From JALZVT01 sp964611345 (GTDB lineage: Bacteria > Pseudomonadota > Gammaproteobacteria > Pseudomonadales > Azotimanducaceae), in assembly GCA_964611345.1 (NCBI GenBank), contig CAZSYU010000009.1, positions 1 through 64,000 on the forward strand: DNA of 64,000 nt, in the 5' to 3' direction. The notes under the pieces are model-generated. The model was not told the origin of the DNA, ran no database searches, and worked only from the letters and a program-made list of their open reading frames with translations. A program made the translations under genes and the position numbers. This document shows positions 34,702 through 43,246 of the stretch, piece after piece. Positions within the stretch are counted from its first letter, which is position 1, and every line of letters begins with the position of its first letter.

Positions 34702-36222
34702 ATGTACCCAGGACATTGGGCCAAAATCAAACCTGCAACGCCCGCAGTGATCAATGCCGAGACAGGTGCGACCACAAGCTGGCAAGAACTGGACGAACGC
34801 TCGAACAGAATCGTCAATCTGCTGCGCGAGCGCGGCGTGAACACAGGCGATCACATCGCCCTGCTCATGGAAAACCATTTACAGTACTTCGACGTTGCAT
34901 GGGCTGCGTTTCGGTCCGGCATTTACATCACCTGCATCAATCGCTATCTCACCGCAGAAGAAGCCGCTTATATCGTGAATGATTCAGGCGCCAAGGCGAT
35001 TATTGCCTCTGGCGCAATCGCTGCAACCGCCGAACTGCTTGAGCATTTGCATGATTGCCCTACCCGGTTACTCGCGCGTGGAGAACTGCCAGGCTGGGAG
35101 TCTCTTGCTACAACACTGCAAAACCATGCCAGCACCCCACAGGCAGAACAACTCGCGGGCGACTCCATGCTCTACAGTTCAGGCACTACGGGCCGACCCA
35201 AAGGCATAAAGCGCCCACTCAATGGTCAACCGGTACAGCTGGGCATACCGGGCGTTGACCCTAACAGCCCCTACAAAATTGACGACCACAGTATTTATCT
35301 GTCTCCTGCCCCTCTGTATCACGCCGCCCCATTCGGCTTCTGCATGCGCACACTGTCCTCTGGTGGCACCGTGGTAATGATGGAAAAATTCGATGCGCTC
35401 AAGTCGCTCGAAAACATTGAGCGCTTCAATATCACACACAGTCAGTGGGTGCCCACTATGTTTGTGCGCATGCTAAAACTCGAAGCCGCCGAGCGTAAGC
35501 GGTTTGACCTGTCGAGCCATCGCTGTGCGATTCACGCCGCCGCACCCTGTCCGGTGGAAGTAAAACAACAAATGATGGCGTGGTGGGGGCCTATCATCTG
35601 GGAGTACTACGCCGGTACCGAGCGCAACGGTTCAACCATCATTAGCCCTCATGATTGGCTCGCGCACCCAGGCTCGGTCGGTCAGGCGGCAAGTGGCGTG
35701 CTGCACATCTGCGCAGAAGACGGCACCGAGTTGCCAACCGGCGAAGAAGGCCTGATCTACTTCGAACAGCCCGAGCGTCCCTTCGAGTACCACAACGCCC
35801 CTGAGAAAACCGCAGAGTCTGCACACCCTAACTACCCTGGCTGGACGGCCCTGGGCGATGTGGGCTATCTAGATAAAGACGGCTTTTTGTACCTGACCGA
35901 CCGCAAGGCGTATCTGATCATTTCGGGTGGCGTGAACATCTATCCGCAGGAAATCGAAGATGCACTCATCATGCACGAGAGTGTTGCTGACATTGCCGTC
36001 TTTGGCGTTCCCAATGCCGATTTTGGCGAGGAAGTAAAAGCGGTGGTGCAGACAGCGCCAGATACCAAAGCTGACGATGCCCTTAGAGACGATTTAATGG
36101 CCCACGCGCGCGACCACCTGGCTGCATTTAAAGTGCCGCGCTCGATTGATTTCCGGGCAGAGTTACCGCGTCTGCCAACTGGCAAACTGTACAAACGAAA
36201 ATTACGCGATGAGTACCGGTAG
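34702..36222 (+). CDS. AMP-binding acyl-CoA synthetase
   Basis: 506 residues from the ATG at 34702 (AGGAG at 34691-34695); the open frame from 34600 is not needed. An ANL superfamily ligase: P-loop 'LYSSGTTGRPKGIKRP', 'EYYAGTERNG', 'GDVGYLDKDGFLYLTDRK' and hinge, and the C-terminal catalytic Lys in 'PRLPTGKLYKRKL'. It activates a carboxylic acid to acyl-AMP and then acyl-CoA; the overall likeness is to fatty-acid/aryl-acid ligases often found with steroid or terpenoid degradation genes. An Eis-like acetyltransferase follows 16 bp downstream. Confidence 0.9.
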   Translation: MYPGHWAKIKPATPAVINAETGATTSWQELDERSNRIVNLLRERGVNTGDHIALLMENHLQYFDVAWAAFRSGIYITCINRYLTAEEAAYIVNDSGAKAIIASGAIAATAELLEHLHDCPTRLLARGELPGWESLATTLQNHASTPQAEQLAGDSMLYSSGTTGRPKGIKRPLNGQPVQLGIPGVDPNSPYKIDDHSIYLSPAPLYHAAPFGFCMRTLSSGGTVVMMEKFDALKSLENIERFNITHSQWVPTMFVRMLKLEAAERKRFDLSSHRCAIHAAAPCPVEVKQQMMAWWGPIIWEYYAGTERNGSTIISPHDWLAHPGSVGQAASGVLHICAEDGTELPTGEEGLIYFEQPERPFEYHNAPEKTAESAHPNYPGWTALGDVGYLDKDGFLYLTDRKAYLIISGGVNIYPQEIEDALIMHESVADIAVFGVPNADFGEEVKAVVQTAPDTKADDALRDDLMAHARDHLAAFKVPRSIDFRAELPRLPTGKLYKRKLRDEYR

Positions 36223-36238
36223 GGAGTAGACTCGAAGT

Positions 36239-37483
36239 ATGAGTATAGAAATCATCGACTACGATCACGACCGGGATTTTGACGCGGTCAAACAAATCTG
36301 GCTTGACGTCGGCTGGTTTAACGAAGACAACGTTGAGGATAATGAGAAGGGTCTGGAGGTGATGCTACAGCACGCCAAGACCGTTGTATGTCCCATCGAC
36401 GGTGTGGCCGAGTGTTCGGTGATGTCGCTGCCGGGCTTCATGCGCTATCTCAATCAAGAGTTGCAGCTCGGAGTTATTGCCGCGGTTACCACTGGCCACG
36501 TTGCACGGCGCATGGGTGCCGCCCGCAAGTTAACCGCCGACTCCCTGGCCACCCTTGCCGAAGACGGCGCAGAAATAGCCGCTCTCGGCATGTTTGATCA
36601 GGGGTTCTACAATCAGGTGGGCTTCGGCAGCAGCTCGTACATGTCGATGTTCCATTTCGACCCCAACAGCCTGACGGTAACTAACCGTTTTCGACCACCC
36701 AAACGCCTGGCGCGCGATAACTGGCGGGATATGCACACGGCGATGAAAAATCGCAAGCGTAGTCACGGTGGGTGCTGGATTACTCCGCCTGAAACCATGC
36801 AGAGCGAAGCCATCTGGACACCATCCGCCTTCGGACTGGGTTACTACGATGGGCCTGACAATACGCTGTCACACTTCTTCTGGGGTGAGAAAGAAGGGCA
36901 ACACGGTCCGTACCAGATTACCTACCTGGCATACCAGTCAACCGATCAGTTGTTCGAGTTGCTTGCGCTGATTAAATCGCTGGGCGATCAGATCCATAAA
37001 GTTCAGCTGGAGGCTCCGCCCGAGATCCAGCTGCAAGACTTGCTGGATCAACCCTTTCGAATCCAGCGCATGACCGAAGGTTCAGAGCACGAGAATTACC
37101 ATGAAGCGGCCGCCCATATGCAGGCGCGCATTCTCGATCTGCCGGCCTGCATGGCGAAGACTGAACTGCCTGGCGAGACCTTAAGCTTCAACCTGGCGTT
37201 GACCGATCCGGTAACCGACCACCTGCTAAAACCGCGCAGATGGCAGGGTGTAGCCGGCGACTACGTGGTGACACTGGGGCCACAGTCTGCGGCCGTCGTT
37301 GGCAAGCAAGCAGGGTTGCCCGTTTTGCAGGCTTCAGTTGGCGCCTTCACCCGCATGTGGTTGGGCGTACGCAATGCCAGCTCTCTGACGTTAACCGACG
37401 ATCTGCAAGGCAGCACCGAACTGCTGCAGGATCTCGACAGAGTAGTGCGAGTGCCTTCGCCGCATTTTGGTTGGGATTTTTAG
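36239..37483 (+). CDS. Eis-like GNAT acetyltransferase with SCP2-like domain
   Basis: 414 residues. The architecture follows enhanced-intracellular-survival (Eis)-type acetyltransferases: an N-terminal GNAT domain ('VIAAVTTGHVARRMGAARKLTA' carries the acetyl-CoA loop), a second degenerate GNAT-like domain ('YYDGPDNTLSHFFWGEKEG', 'TYLAYQSTDQLFELLALI') and a C-terminal SCP2-like fold ('GDYVVTLGPQSAAVVGK', 'FTRMWLGVRNASSLTL'). Eis enzymes acetylate amines on peptides or drugs; the substrate here is unknown. Same operon as the acyl-CoA synthetase. Confidence 0.82.
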   Translation: MSIEIIDYDHDRDFDAVKQIWLDVGWFNEDNVEDNEKGLEVMLQHAKTVVCPIDGVAECSVMSLPGFMRYLNQELQLGVIAAVTTGHVARRMGAARKLTADSLATLAEDGAEIAALGMFDQGFYNQVGFGSSSYMSMFHFDPNSLTVTNRFRPPKRLARDNWRDMHTAMKNRKRSHGGCWITPPETMQSEAIWTPSAFGLGYYDGPDNTLSHFFWGEKEGQHGPYQITYLAYQSTDQLFELLALIKSLGDQIHKVQLEAPPEIQLQDLLDQPFRIQRMTEGSEHENYHEAAAHMQARILDLPACMAKTELPGETLSFNLALTDPVTDHLLKPRRWQGVAGDYVVTLGPQSAAVVGKQAGLPVLQASVGAFTRMWLGVRNASSLTLTDDLQGSTELLQDLDRVVRVPSPHFGWDF

Positions 37484-37494
37484 CCGAACACGAC

Positions 37495-38055
37495 TTACCC
37501 GTAACGAGTTTCTTGCACTATCAGGCGGGGCGGCGATGCTTTTGGCGTTGCAAACTTGTGCACGTCATCGTTGATCACCTTAATGCTGTCTTTGTTGGTG
37601 TAAAAGCGATTTCGTAGATCATCTTCTGATGCGAAACCGCACAGCGCAAAGCCATCATAGGCTGGCCCCGATAGCGTGTGCGTCACGCTCAACTGGGTGT
37701 AGTGCGTCATGTGGCAATGATGTTCGAGGGCCAGAGGTGCGTGCTTGTCGCGCCAATGAGCGTCTGATTGTGCGTGCGTCAACTCCTTGTGACGCACCAT
37801 CGGAAACATACCAATCGAGGCAGGCACACCGTCTTTGATCAACCGCCTGCACACCACCGCCAGCCCCACGTCGGCCAATGCTTCCAGTTGCTCGACATCA
37901 TCACTGGTTATAGTGGCCAGCGCTCGAAACGGCAGGTGTTGCCACTTTTCTCGTGCATCAAAATAGAAGGTACCACCAAGCTCTTGCGTTGCTTGCTGCA
38001 ACGTATCGGGCTGGTTCGACGTAATGGCGTACTCTAGGCGATAGTTGTTATTCAT
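37495..38055 (-). CDS. EthD-domain protein
   Basis: 186 residues in two related ferredoxin-like halves. The second half shows 'RHKELTHAQSDAHWRDKHA' and 'PLALEHH', the EthD signature ('F..HW...H.PL'). EthD proteins are dimeric alpha/beta-barrel proteins found with P450 or other oxidation systems; their activity is mostly unassigned. It follows the SDR gene (38076-38954) by 20 bp on the same strand and is likely co-transcribed. Confidence 0.82.
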   Translation of the reverse strand: MNNNYRLEYAITSNQPDTLQQATQELGGTFYFDAREKWQHLPFRALATITSDDVEQLEALADVGLAVVCRRLIKDGVPASIGMFPMVRHKELTHAQSDAHWRDKHAPLALEHHCHMTHYTQLSVTHTLSGPAYDGFALCGFASEDDLRNRFYTNKDSIKVINDDVHKFATPKASPPRLIVQETRYG

Positions 38056-38075
38056 ACTGGTTCCTTAGTCCTTTA

Positions 38076-38954
38076 TCAGTCCTTTAGAAGCGCGGCCATA
38101 AACTGTTCTTGCGCTTTTACCCGTTCTGGATCGGCCTCACCGAACGCATCAAGAATGTGGCTAAAGCGGGCTCCCGTTGCCTCTTTGAGTTCAGGATGAG
38201 GAAACAAATACAGCTCGTTGTTTTTCACGCCGTGCAAAACCAGCTCACCCACTTCGTCAGCGTCAATACCCGCCCCCATCGCCATCTGCATGAGCTCATT
38301 GTGTTCTCTGGCTGCAGCTTCAGCGCCGTCGGCGTCTGGTGCAAGTGCGTCAGGCCGCGTTCTCTCACTCTCAAGTATGCGTGTTCGCACCATGCCCGGA
38401 CACAACACAGAAACACCAATACCGGCCTCGGCGAGATCACCGTGCATGGCCTCTGACATGCCCACTACCGCAAACTTACTGGCGTTATAGACCCCAAGGC
38501 CGGGTGAGGTAGTCATGCCCGCCATGGAGGCTGTGTTCACAATATGACCACCATTACCGCGCGCCTTCATTCGTTCTACGAAGGTCTGAACACCGTTAAC
38601 CACACCACCGACATTGACGCCCATTACCCAGTCCCAGTCTTCGTAGGTCACCTTGTCGATGGCGCCACCGCGATAAACCCCAGCGTTGTTACACAGCACG
38701 TCGACATACCCAAATTCGGATTCGACCTTGTCAGCCACTGCCTTAAACTGGTCGCGATCGGTGACATCAAGCTGCACCGCCATCACTTCAGTGTTAGACC
38801 CCTTGAGTTCTGCCGCTGCGGCAGCGAGCGCCGCTTCATCAACATCAGCAATGATAACTCGCATCCCCGCACCCAAAAACGCTTTCGCCATGGCAAAGCC
38901 AATGCCGTTGGCACCACCCGTGACAAACGCTGTTTTGCCGGTTAAATCTTCCAT
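38076..38954 (-). CDS. SDR family oxidoreductase
   Basis: 292 residues, a long classical SDR: 'TAFVTGGANGIGFAMAKAF', 'IIADVDEAAL' (NAD-type Asp), 'LCNNAGVYRGG', 'VNTASMAGM' with the catalytic Ser, and 'VYNASKFAV' for Y-x-x-x-K. The C-terminal ~60 residues ('ELYLFPHPELKEATGARF') extend past the usual end and resemble SDRs of steroid/xenobiotic clusters. Forms a two-gene operon with the EthD gene and is divergent from another SDR. Confidence 0.88.
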   Translation of the reverse strand: MEDLTGKTAFVTGGANGIGFAMAKAFLGAGMRVIIADVDEAALAAAAAELKGSNTEVMAVQLDVTDRDQFKAVADKVESEFGYVDVLCNNAGVYRGGAIDKVTYEDWDWVMGVNVGGVVNGVQTFVERMKARGNGGHIVNTASMAGMTTSPGLGVYNASKFAVVGMSEAMHGDLAEAGIGVSVLCPGMVRTRILESERTRPDALAPDADGAEAAAREHNELMQMAMGAGIDADEVGELVLHGVKNNELYLFPHPELKEATGARFSHILDAFGEADPERVKAQEQFMAALLKD

Positions 38955-39021
38955 GGGCAGGATCTCTTTTGGTTAACTAATGCCTTAGAGTACACCAGAG
39001 CGTTTTCTTGAGGCAGCCGTC

Positions 39022-39834
39022 ATGACTACACCCAACGACTGGATTGACTTGACCGGCAAGGTGGCCCATGTCACCGGCGGTGGCCGTGGCATCGGAGAAG
39101 CCATTGCGAGTGCCCTCGCAATGGCTGGCGCCCAGGTAATGGTGTCTGATGTGGATCTGCCCAGCGCCCAGGCGACCGCGGATGCCATCGGTGGCCACGC
39201 CATGCAACTGGATGTCAGCGACCGGGTTGCAGTAGATGCAGCCATCAAGGGAACGGTCGAGACGCTGGGCGCTCTTGATATTCTGGTGAATAACGCCGGA
39301 GTCTATAACGGGTTTGGTGGCCCGGTGCAGGACATTACTGATGACATGTGGCGAACCCTGTGGTCAGTGAACGTCGATGGCATTTTCTATTGCTGCCGCG
39401 CAGCCGCTGGCGCAATGATAGAGCGCGGCAACGGCGGTCGCATTATCAACATTTCCTCTACTCAGGCGATGAGTCCAGGCGTGGGAGTTACCTATGACGG
39501 ATCAAAAGCCGCCGTGTTGCAAATCACCAAGGCACTCGCCCTTGAACTGGCACCACACAATATTAACGTCAACGCACTCGCACCGGGTCCCACCTGGGTG
39601 CGAGGCGGAGAGCCGCCAACGGTAGGTAGCAATTCATTATCGCCGAGCGGACAAAACATGACGGCCGACAACCCACTCGCGGAATCTGTTGTTAGCCACA
39701 TCAATCGACTACCTAAAGGACATTGGGGTGACCCCATGGAACAGGGCAAAGCTGCTGTGTTCCTAGCTTCCGACATGAGCAGTTTCGTCACTGGCATTTA
39801 CTTACCGGTCGATGGCGGCTATCTGCTGCTGTGA
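39022..39834 (+). CDS. SDR family oxidoreductase
   Basis: 270 residues: cofactor loop 'VAHVTGGGRGIGEAI', 'VMVSDVDLPSAQ', 'VNNAGVYNGFG', 'INISSTQAMSPG' and 'TYDGSKAAVLQ' for the Ser and Y-x-x-x-K sites, and a C-terminal 'VTGIYLPVDGGYLLL' of the usual kind. It probably oxidises a secondary alcohol with NAD. Its stop overlaps the start of the downstream metallo-hydrolase, so the two proteins should act together. Confidence 0.88.
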   Translation: MTTPNDWIDLTGKVAHVTGGGRGIGEAIASALAMAGAQVMVSDVDLPSAQATADAIGGHAMQLDVSDRVAVDAAIKGTVETLGALDILVNNAGVYNGFGGPVQDITDDMWRTLWSVNVDGIFYCCRAAAGAMIERGNGGRIINISSTQAMSPGVGVTYDGSKAAVLQITKALALELAPHNINVNALAPGPTWVRGGEPPTVGSNSLSPSGQNMTADNPLAESVVSHINRLPKGHWGDPMEQGKAAVFLASDMSSFVTGIYLPVDGGYLLL

Positions 39835-40817
39835 AGATGCGCTGGCTTCTGTGGTTGTTACTGGTTGTTCTAGTACTGGCAGCAGTCGCGTACGCAGGAA
39901 TTACCAACCGGCATAAATTGATCATTGGCAGTATGGGTACAGGTGCACCACCCGCATTGCTCGCGGCACAGGATGAAGGCCCCGACGCAAACTGGCTCGA
40001 TGACTACTTTGTAATCGTTACTATCGACCCACAAACCATTGCCATCGTTGAGCCGCGCTACCAACAGCAGAACATCAACTACCTGATTATGGGGCACGAC
40101 CGGGCGCTGTTGTTTGATGCTGGGTCTGGCCTGCGCGACGTGACCGCCGCGGCAGCCACGCTAACCGACAAGCCAATAACCTTTGTACCCTCGCACCTGC
40201 ACTATGATCACATCGGTAAAGGCGGACCCTTCGCTCGTCTGGCACTGGTTGATCTGCCGCACTTACGTGCCCGCGCAAAGCCTGCCGAAAACGGCTCTAC
40301 GCTGGCTCTTGAATGGCCAGAACACCTGGGTTCCGCTGAAGGTTACGATCTGCCGACACTCAATGTTGACGAATGGTTACCACCCAACAGTGTCGTCTCA
40401 CTGGGAGGTCGCGCGCTGCGAGTGCTGTATACACCAGGACATACCGACGACTCCATTTCTCTGTTCGACACTGCCCGCGGTTATCTGTTCTCTGGTGATT
40501 TTATGTATGAGGGGCCACTGTATGCCTTTCTACCCAACAGTTCGCTGGGCGACTACGTGCAGGGGACAAAAATCCTACTCAGCAACGTGCCGGAGGATGT
40601 GAAAATATATGGTGCTCATCGCACGGGACCACAGGGCGTACCTGTACTGAGCCGCAGCGACATCGAGGCAATTAGCGACGCACTCAGCGGCATAAGTCGC
40701 GACGAGCTCGTCGGGGACGGCGACTACCCCATCACTTACCCAGTTAACGATCGCCTGCAACTGCTTGCAGAACCACGCTGGCTGCAAAACTGGGAGCAAC
40801 GCTACCCAGAACTTTAA
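39831..40817 (+). CDS. MBL-fold metallo-hydrolase, membrane anchored
   Basis: 328 residues. An N-terminal hydrophobic anchor ('LLWLLLVVLVLAAVAYAG') is followed by a metallo-beta-lactamase fold: 'ALLFDAGSGL', the zinc motif 'PSHLHYDHIGKGG' (H-x-H-x-D-H), 'VLYTPGHTDDSISL' and 'YLFSGDFMYEGPLY'. Faces the periplasm if the anchor is an uncleaved signal. The start (GTG at 39831 or ATG at 39837) overlaps the SDR stop. Likely hydrolyses an ester, lactone or thioester in the same pathway as the SDR. Confidence 0.85.
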   Translation: MKMRWLLWLLLVVLVLAAVAYAGITNRHKLIIGSMGTGAPPALLAAQDEGPDANWLDDYFVIVTIDPQTIAIVEPRYQQQNINYLIMGHDRALLFDAGSGLRDVTAAAATLTDKPITFVPSHLHYDHIGKGGPFARLALVDLPHLRARAKPAENGSTLALEWPEHLGSAEGYDLPTLNVDEWLPPNSVVSLGGRALRVLYTPGHTDDSISLFDTARGYLFSGDFMYEGPLYAFLPNSSLGDYVQGTKILLSNVPEDVKIYGAHRTGPQGVPVLSRSDIEAISDALSGISRDELVGDGDYPITYPVNDRLQLLAEPRWLQNWEQRYPEL

Positions 40818-40857
40818 GCATTATCTATTAACCCCAAGACTTTGACAGGAGCGCCAC

Positions 40858-41187
40858 ATGGCCGAGAAAAAATCTGACGACCACTATGTAGACCTGCCGG
40901 AAGGAATCAGCAAGAAACAGATGATGACGGTTATCGAAAAGGCCGCAGAACGCGCGGGCTTGTACATCTCACATATTGGCGGCTATTCACGTACCAAGTT
41001 TCCAAACTCTGTGCACTGGCATTTCAAACGCGATGCCAAGGAAGTGGGTTTGTTAGATGCCACCTACTGGGACGTCAAGTCACTGTTTTGGCTGATGATT
41101 CGCCACAGCGAGCCGAAGTGGGTTCAGGACAAAGTGCCGGTGTTGCTGCGCGCCATTCGCAAGGAGCTAAAGCTCATTGCGGTTTGA
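40858..41187 (+). CDS. Hypothetical protein
   Basis: 109 residues, not recognised as a named family. Cytoplasmic by appearance, with no signal or membrane helix. Starts 'MAEKKSDDHYVDLPEGISKK', contains 'HIGGYSRTKFPNSVHWHFKR' and ends in a basic helix. The strongly patterned aromatic/basic centre suggests a small alpha/beta ligand or nucleic-acid binder, which is speculation. It follows the MBL gene by 40 bp (AGGAG before the ATG), and its end overlaps the convergent P450 gene by 14 bp. Confidence 0.65.
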   Translation: MAEKKSDDHYVDLPEGISKKQMMTVIEKAAERAGLYISHIGGYSRTKFPNSVHWHFKRDAKEVGLLDATYWDVKSLFWLMIRHSEPKWVQDKVPVLLRAIRKELKLIAV

Positions 41188-42439
41188 ATCCGATGTGCAG
41201 TTCTTTAAGCGAACGCAGTAAATAATGGGGATGATAATCGAAGGTGTTTTTATCTTCGGCAAACCACATGTCGTCAACCTTCTCCGCGAGCGCTGTGAAA
41301 CTCCAGATCAACTCCCGGCGCGCGAGTGGCGCGCCAAGACAGTGGTGCACACCCGAACCAAAGGCCATGTGACCACCGGGCGTCTTGCGTTCTAGGTCAA
41401 TCTTCTCTGGCTCATCAAAGCGCCGCTCATCGCGATTAGCCGCACCGTAACGCACATTCACCATGCTGCCAGCGGGGATGACAGTTCCCGACAGTTCGAC
41501 ATCATTGGCAGTAACACGCATCAAACTCTGCACGGGCGACTCAAGCCGGAGTACTTCTTCAATAAAGATCTTCGCGTATTTTTCCGGGTCGCTCTTTAAT
41601 TGTTCCCAAACGTCCTTGTTTTCGATGAGCAGTTTTACGCCAGCGGACAAAGCGTTGGTTGTGGTTTCACTGCCTCCCACAAAGGTGTCGGCCATCATCT
41701 CAGCGTGCAGCTCGTTATCGTTCAGTGGCCGCCCCCATTCTTCAATCACCGTATTTACCAGTTCGCTGAGCAACGTGTTGTTCGGCTCTTTCCGCAAACG
41801 TTCAAAGATCGGCTGAAAATAATGCTGCGCCTCGATCTCCTTACGGACGGTATCAAGCTCCTGGGCTGGATCCAGCATCATGCCAATGCGGTGAAAGAAG
41901 GCCTCGGTCCATTCTTTGATCTTCCAGATATCCGCGGGGTCGGCGCCCATTTGCCGGCCGATGATCACCAGCGGTAGGGGAATAGCAAACTGCCGCACAA
42001 ACTCACAATGGCCGTCATCGATAAAGTCGTTGATGAGGCCATAGGCCAGATCGCGCACTTCTGGATCGAGTCGATTAACCACCTTGGGACGAAACGCCTG
42101 GTTAAAGATCGCTCGCATTTGCTTGTGCTCGGGATTATCGCGCCCGGCAAGCGTTGGTGCAGGCAGCCAGCCCTCGCTTTCAAACAGCTCAATAACCGCT
42201 TTCTGCCGATCGGTCACTGGTCGGCTGGCCATGCGCAGGGAGGCATCGTTTACGAAGTTGGTTGTATCCGTGAGCACGGTGCGCACATCATCGAAGCGCG
42301 TGACGACAAACATCCCCGTAGCTGGGCATTCAAACACCGGGGCTTCGTCTCGCAGCTGCTGATAAGCCGGGTAAGGACAGCGCTGGACTTCGGCATCAAA
42401 CAGGTTCACCGGGGGCTGTTGGGAGTTAGCTTTACTCAT
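41174..42439 (-). CDS. Cytochrome P450
   Basis: 421 residues from the ATG at 42439 (a GTG at 42451 is also possible). Bacterial soluble class I P450: I-helix 'FVGGSETTTNALSAG', K-helix E-x-x-R in 'EEVLRLESP', and haem-binding 'AFGSGVHHCLGAPLAR' with the Cys ligand. Such enzymes hydroxylate lipids, terpenoids or steroids and need a ferredoxin and reductase, neither of which is nearby. Located next to SDR, EthD and MBL genes, matching an oxidation pathway. Divergent from the ComEA-like gene across ~180 bp. Confidence 0.93.
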   Translation of the reverse strand: MSKANSQQPPVNLFDAEVQRCPYPAYQQLRDEAPVFECPATGMFVVTRFDDVRTVLTDTTNFVNDASLRMASRPVTDRQKAVIELFESEGWLPAPTLAGRDNPEHKQMRAIFNQAFRPKVVNRLDPEVRDLAYGLINDFIDDGHCEFVRQFAIPLPLVIIGRQMGADPADIWKIKEWTEAFFHRIGMMLDPAQELDTVRKEIEAQHYFQPIFERLRKEPNNTLLSELVNTVIEEWGRPLNDNELHAEMMADTFVGGSETTTNALSAGVKLLIENKDVWEQLKSDPEKYAKIFIEEVLRLESPVQSLMRVTANDVELSGTVIPAGSMVNVRYGAANRDERRFDEPEKIDLERKTPGGHMAFGSGVHHCLGAPLARRELIWSFTALAEKVDDMWFAEDKNTFDYHPHYLLRSLKELHIGFKPQ

Positions 42440-42623
42440 GGCTATTCGCACTCATTCGCTACAGGATTTTTACGTTCGCAGGGGTCAAACATAGCCCAAA
42501 TGCGGCTTAGATGAACCTCTGAACGGCAGAATGACTTAAACTGTACTTTTAGCTTTTGGTCTTTTCTACCCTAAACTCGCCAACTCGCCGAAAGCCAGTC
42601 AAAAACCAAGCGGAGATCCACCA

Positions 42624-43175
42624 ATGCGTCATTATTTTAAGGCTACCCTGCTGTCCTTGCTTTTGATGTTCGGCGCCCATGCATTCGCGCTGGACGTTAA
42701 CAAGGCAAGCTCCACAGAGCTACAAACCATTGACGGCGTGGGACCGGTCATCGCCGAACGAATCATCAGAGAGCGCAGTCGGGGTGGCAGGTTTGCGTCA
42801 ACCTCTGATCTGATAGAACGGGTTAAGGGTGTTGGCGAAAAAACCGCCCAGAGAATCACGTCAGGTAGCGGTTTGAAAGCGGGTACCCGCAAAACCTCTA
42901 CACGCTCTTCTTCGAGCTCTTCTTCAAGCAAGACCTCCTCCAGTAAAGGTTCGTCCAACAAGACAGCGAGCTCCGGTAAAAAGTCGACCAGCAAGAAGGC
43001 GACTACCAAGAGCGCATCTGCAGATAAGAAAACCAGCAGTAAGAAAAGTGCCAAAAAGAAGAGCAGCACTAAGAAAAGCAGCGCGAAGAAGTCCAGCAAG
43101 AAGAAGTCCAGCAAGAATAAAAGCAACAAAAAGAAGACAAGCAAGAAAAAAGCCAAAAAGTCTAGCGGTAGCTAA
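42624..43175 (+). CDS. ComEA-like helix-hairpin-helix protein with Lys/Ser-rich tail
   Basis: 183 residues. The signal peptide is 'ATLLSLLLMFGAHAFA', then a ComEA-type double HhH ('NKASSTELQTIDGVGPVIAE' and 'VKGVGEKTAQRI') ending about residue 80. The remaining ~100 residues are almost only Ser, Lys, Thr and Ala ('KKSSAKKSSKKKSSKNKS'), about one-third Lys. ComEA proteins bind incoming DNA in the periplasm during transformation; small gammaproteobacterial versions stop after the HhH part. The tail resembles histone H1 and would bind DNA without sequence preference. The antisense Leu-rich frame is a mirror of this tail. Confidence 0.88.
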   Translation: MRHYFKATLLSLLLMFGAHAFALDVNKASSTELQTIDGVGPVIAERIIRERSRGGRFASTSDLIERVKGVGEKTAQRITSGSGLKAGTRKTSTRSSSSSSSSKTSSSKGSSNKTASSGKKSTSKKATTKSASADKKTSSKKSAKKKSSTKKSSAKKSSKKKSSKNKSNKKKTSKKKAKKSSGS

Positions 43176-43246
43176 TGTAGTCCCGGGCGCAAATATCTAT
43201 AGACTGGGTGCAGTATTATCCTGCAGCTAGCTAAAGGAAGCGCCCG

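Noticed and set aside
42632..43156. Minus-strand frame of 174 codons, very rich in Leu, Phe and Val
   Set aside because: It is the antisense mirror of the Lys/Ser-rich tail of the ComEA-like gene; the plus strand has a signal peptide and HhH motifs.
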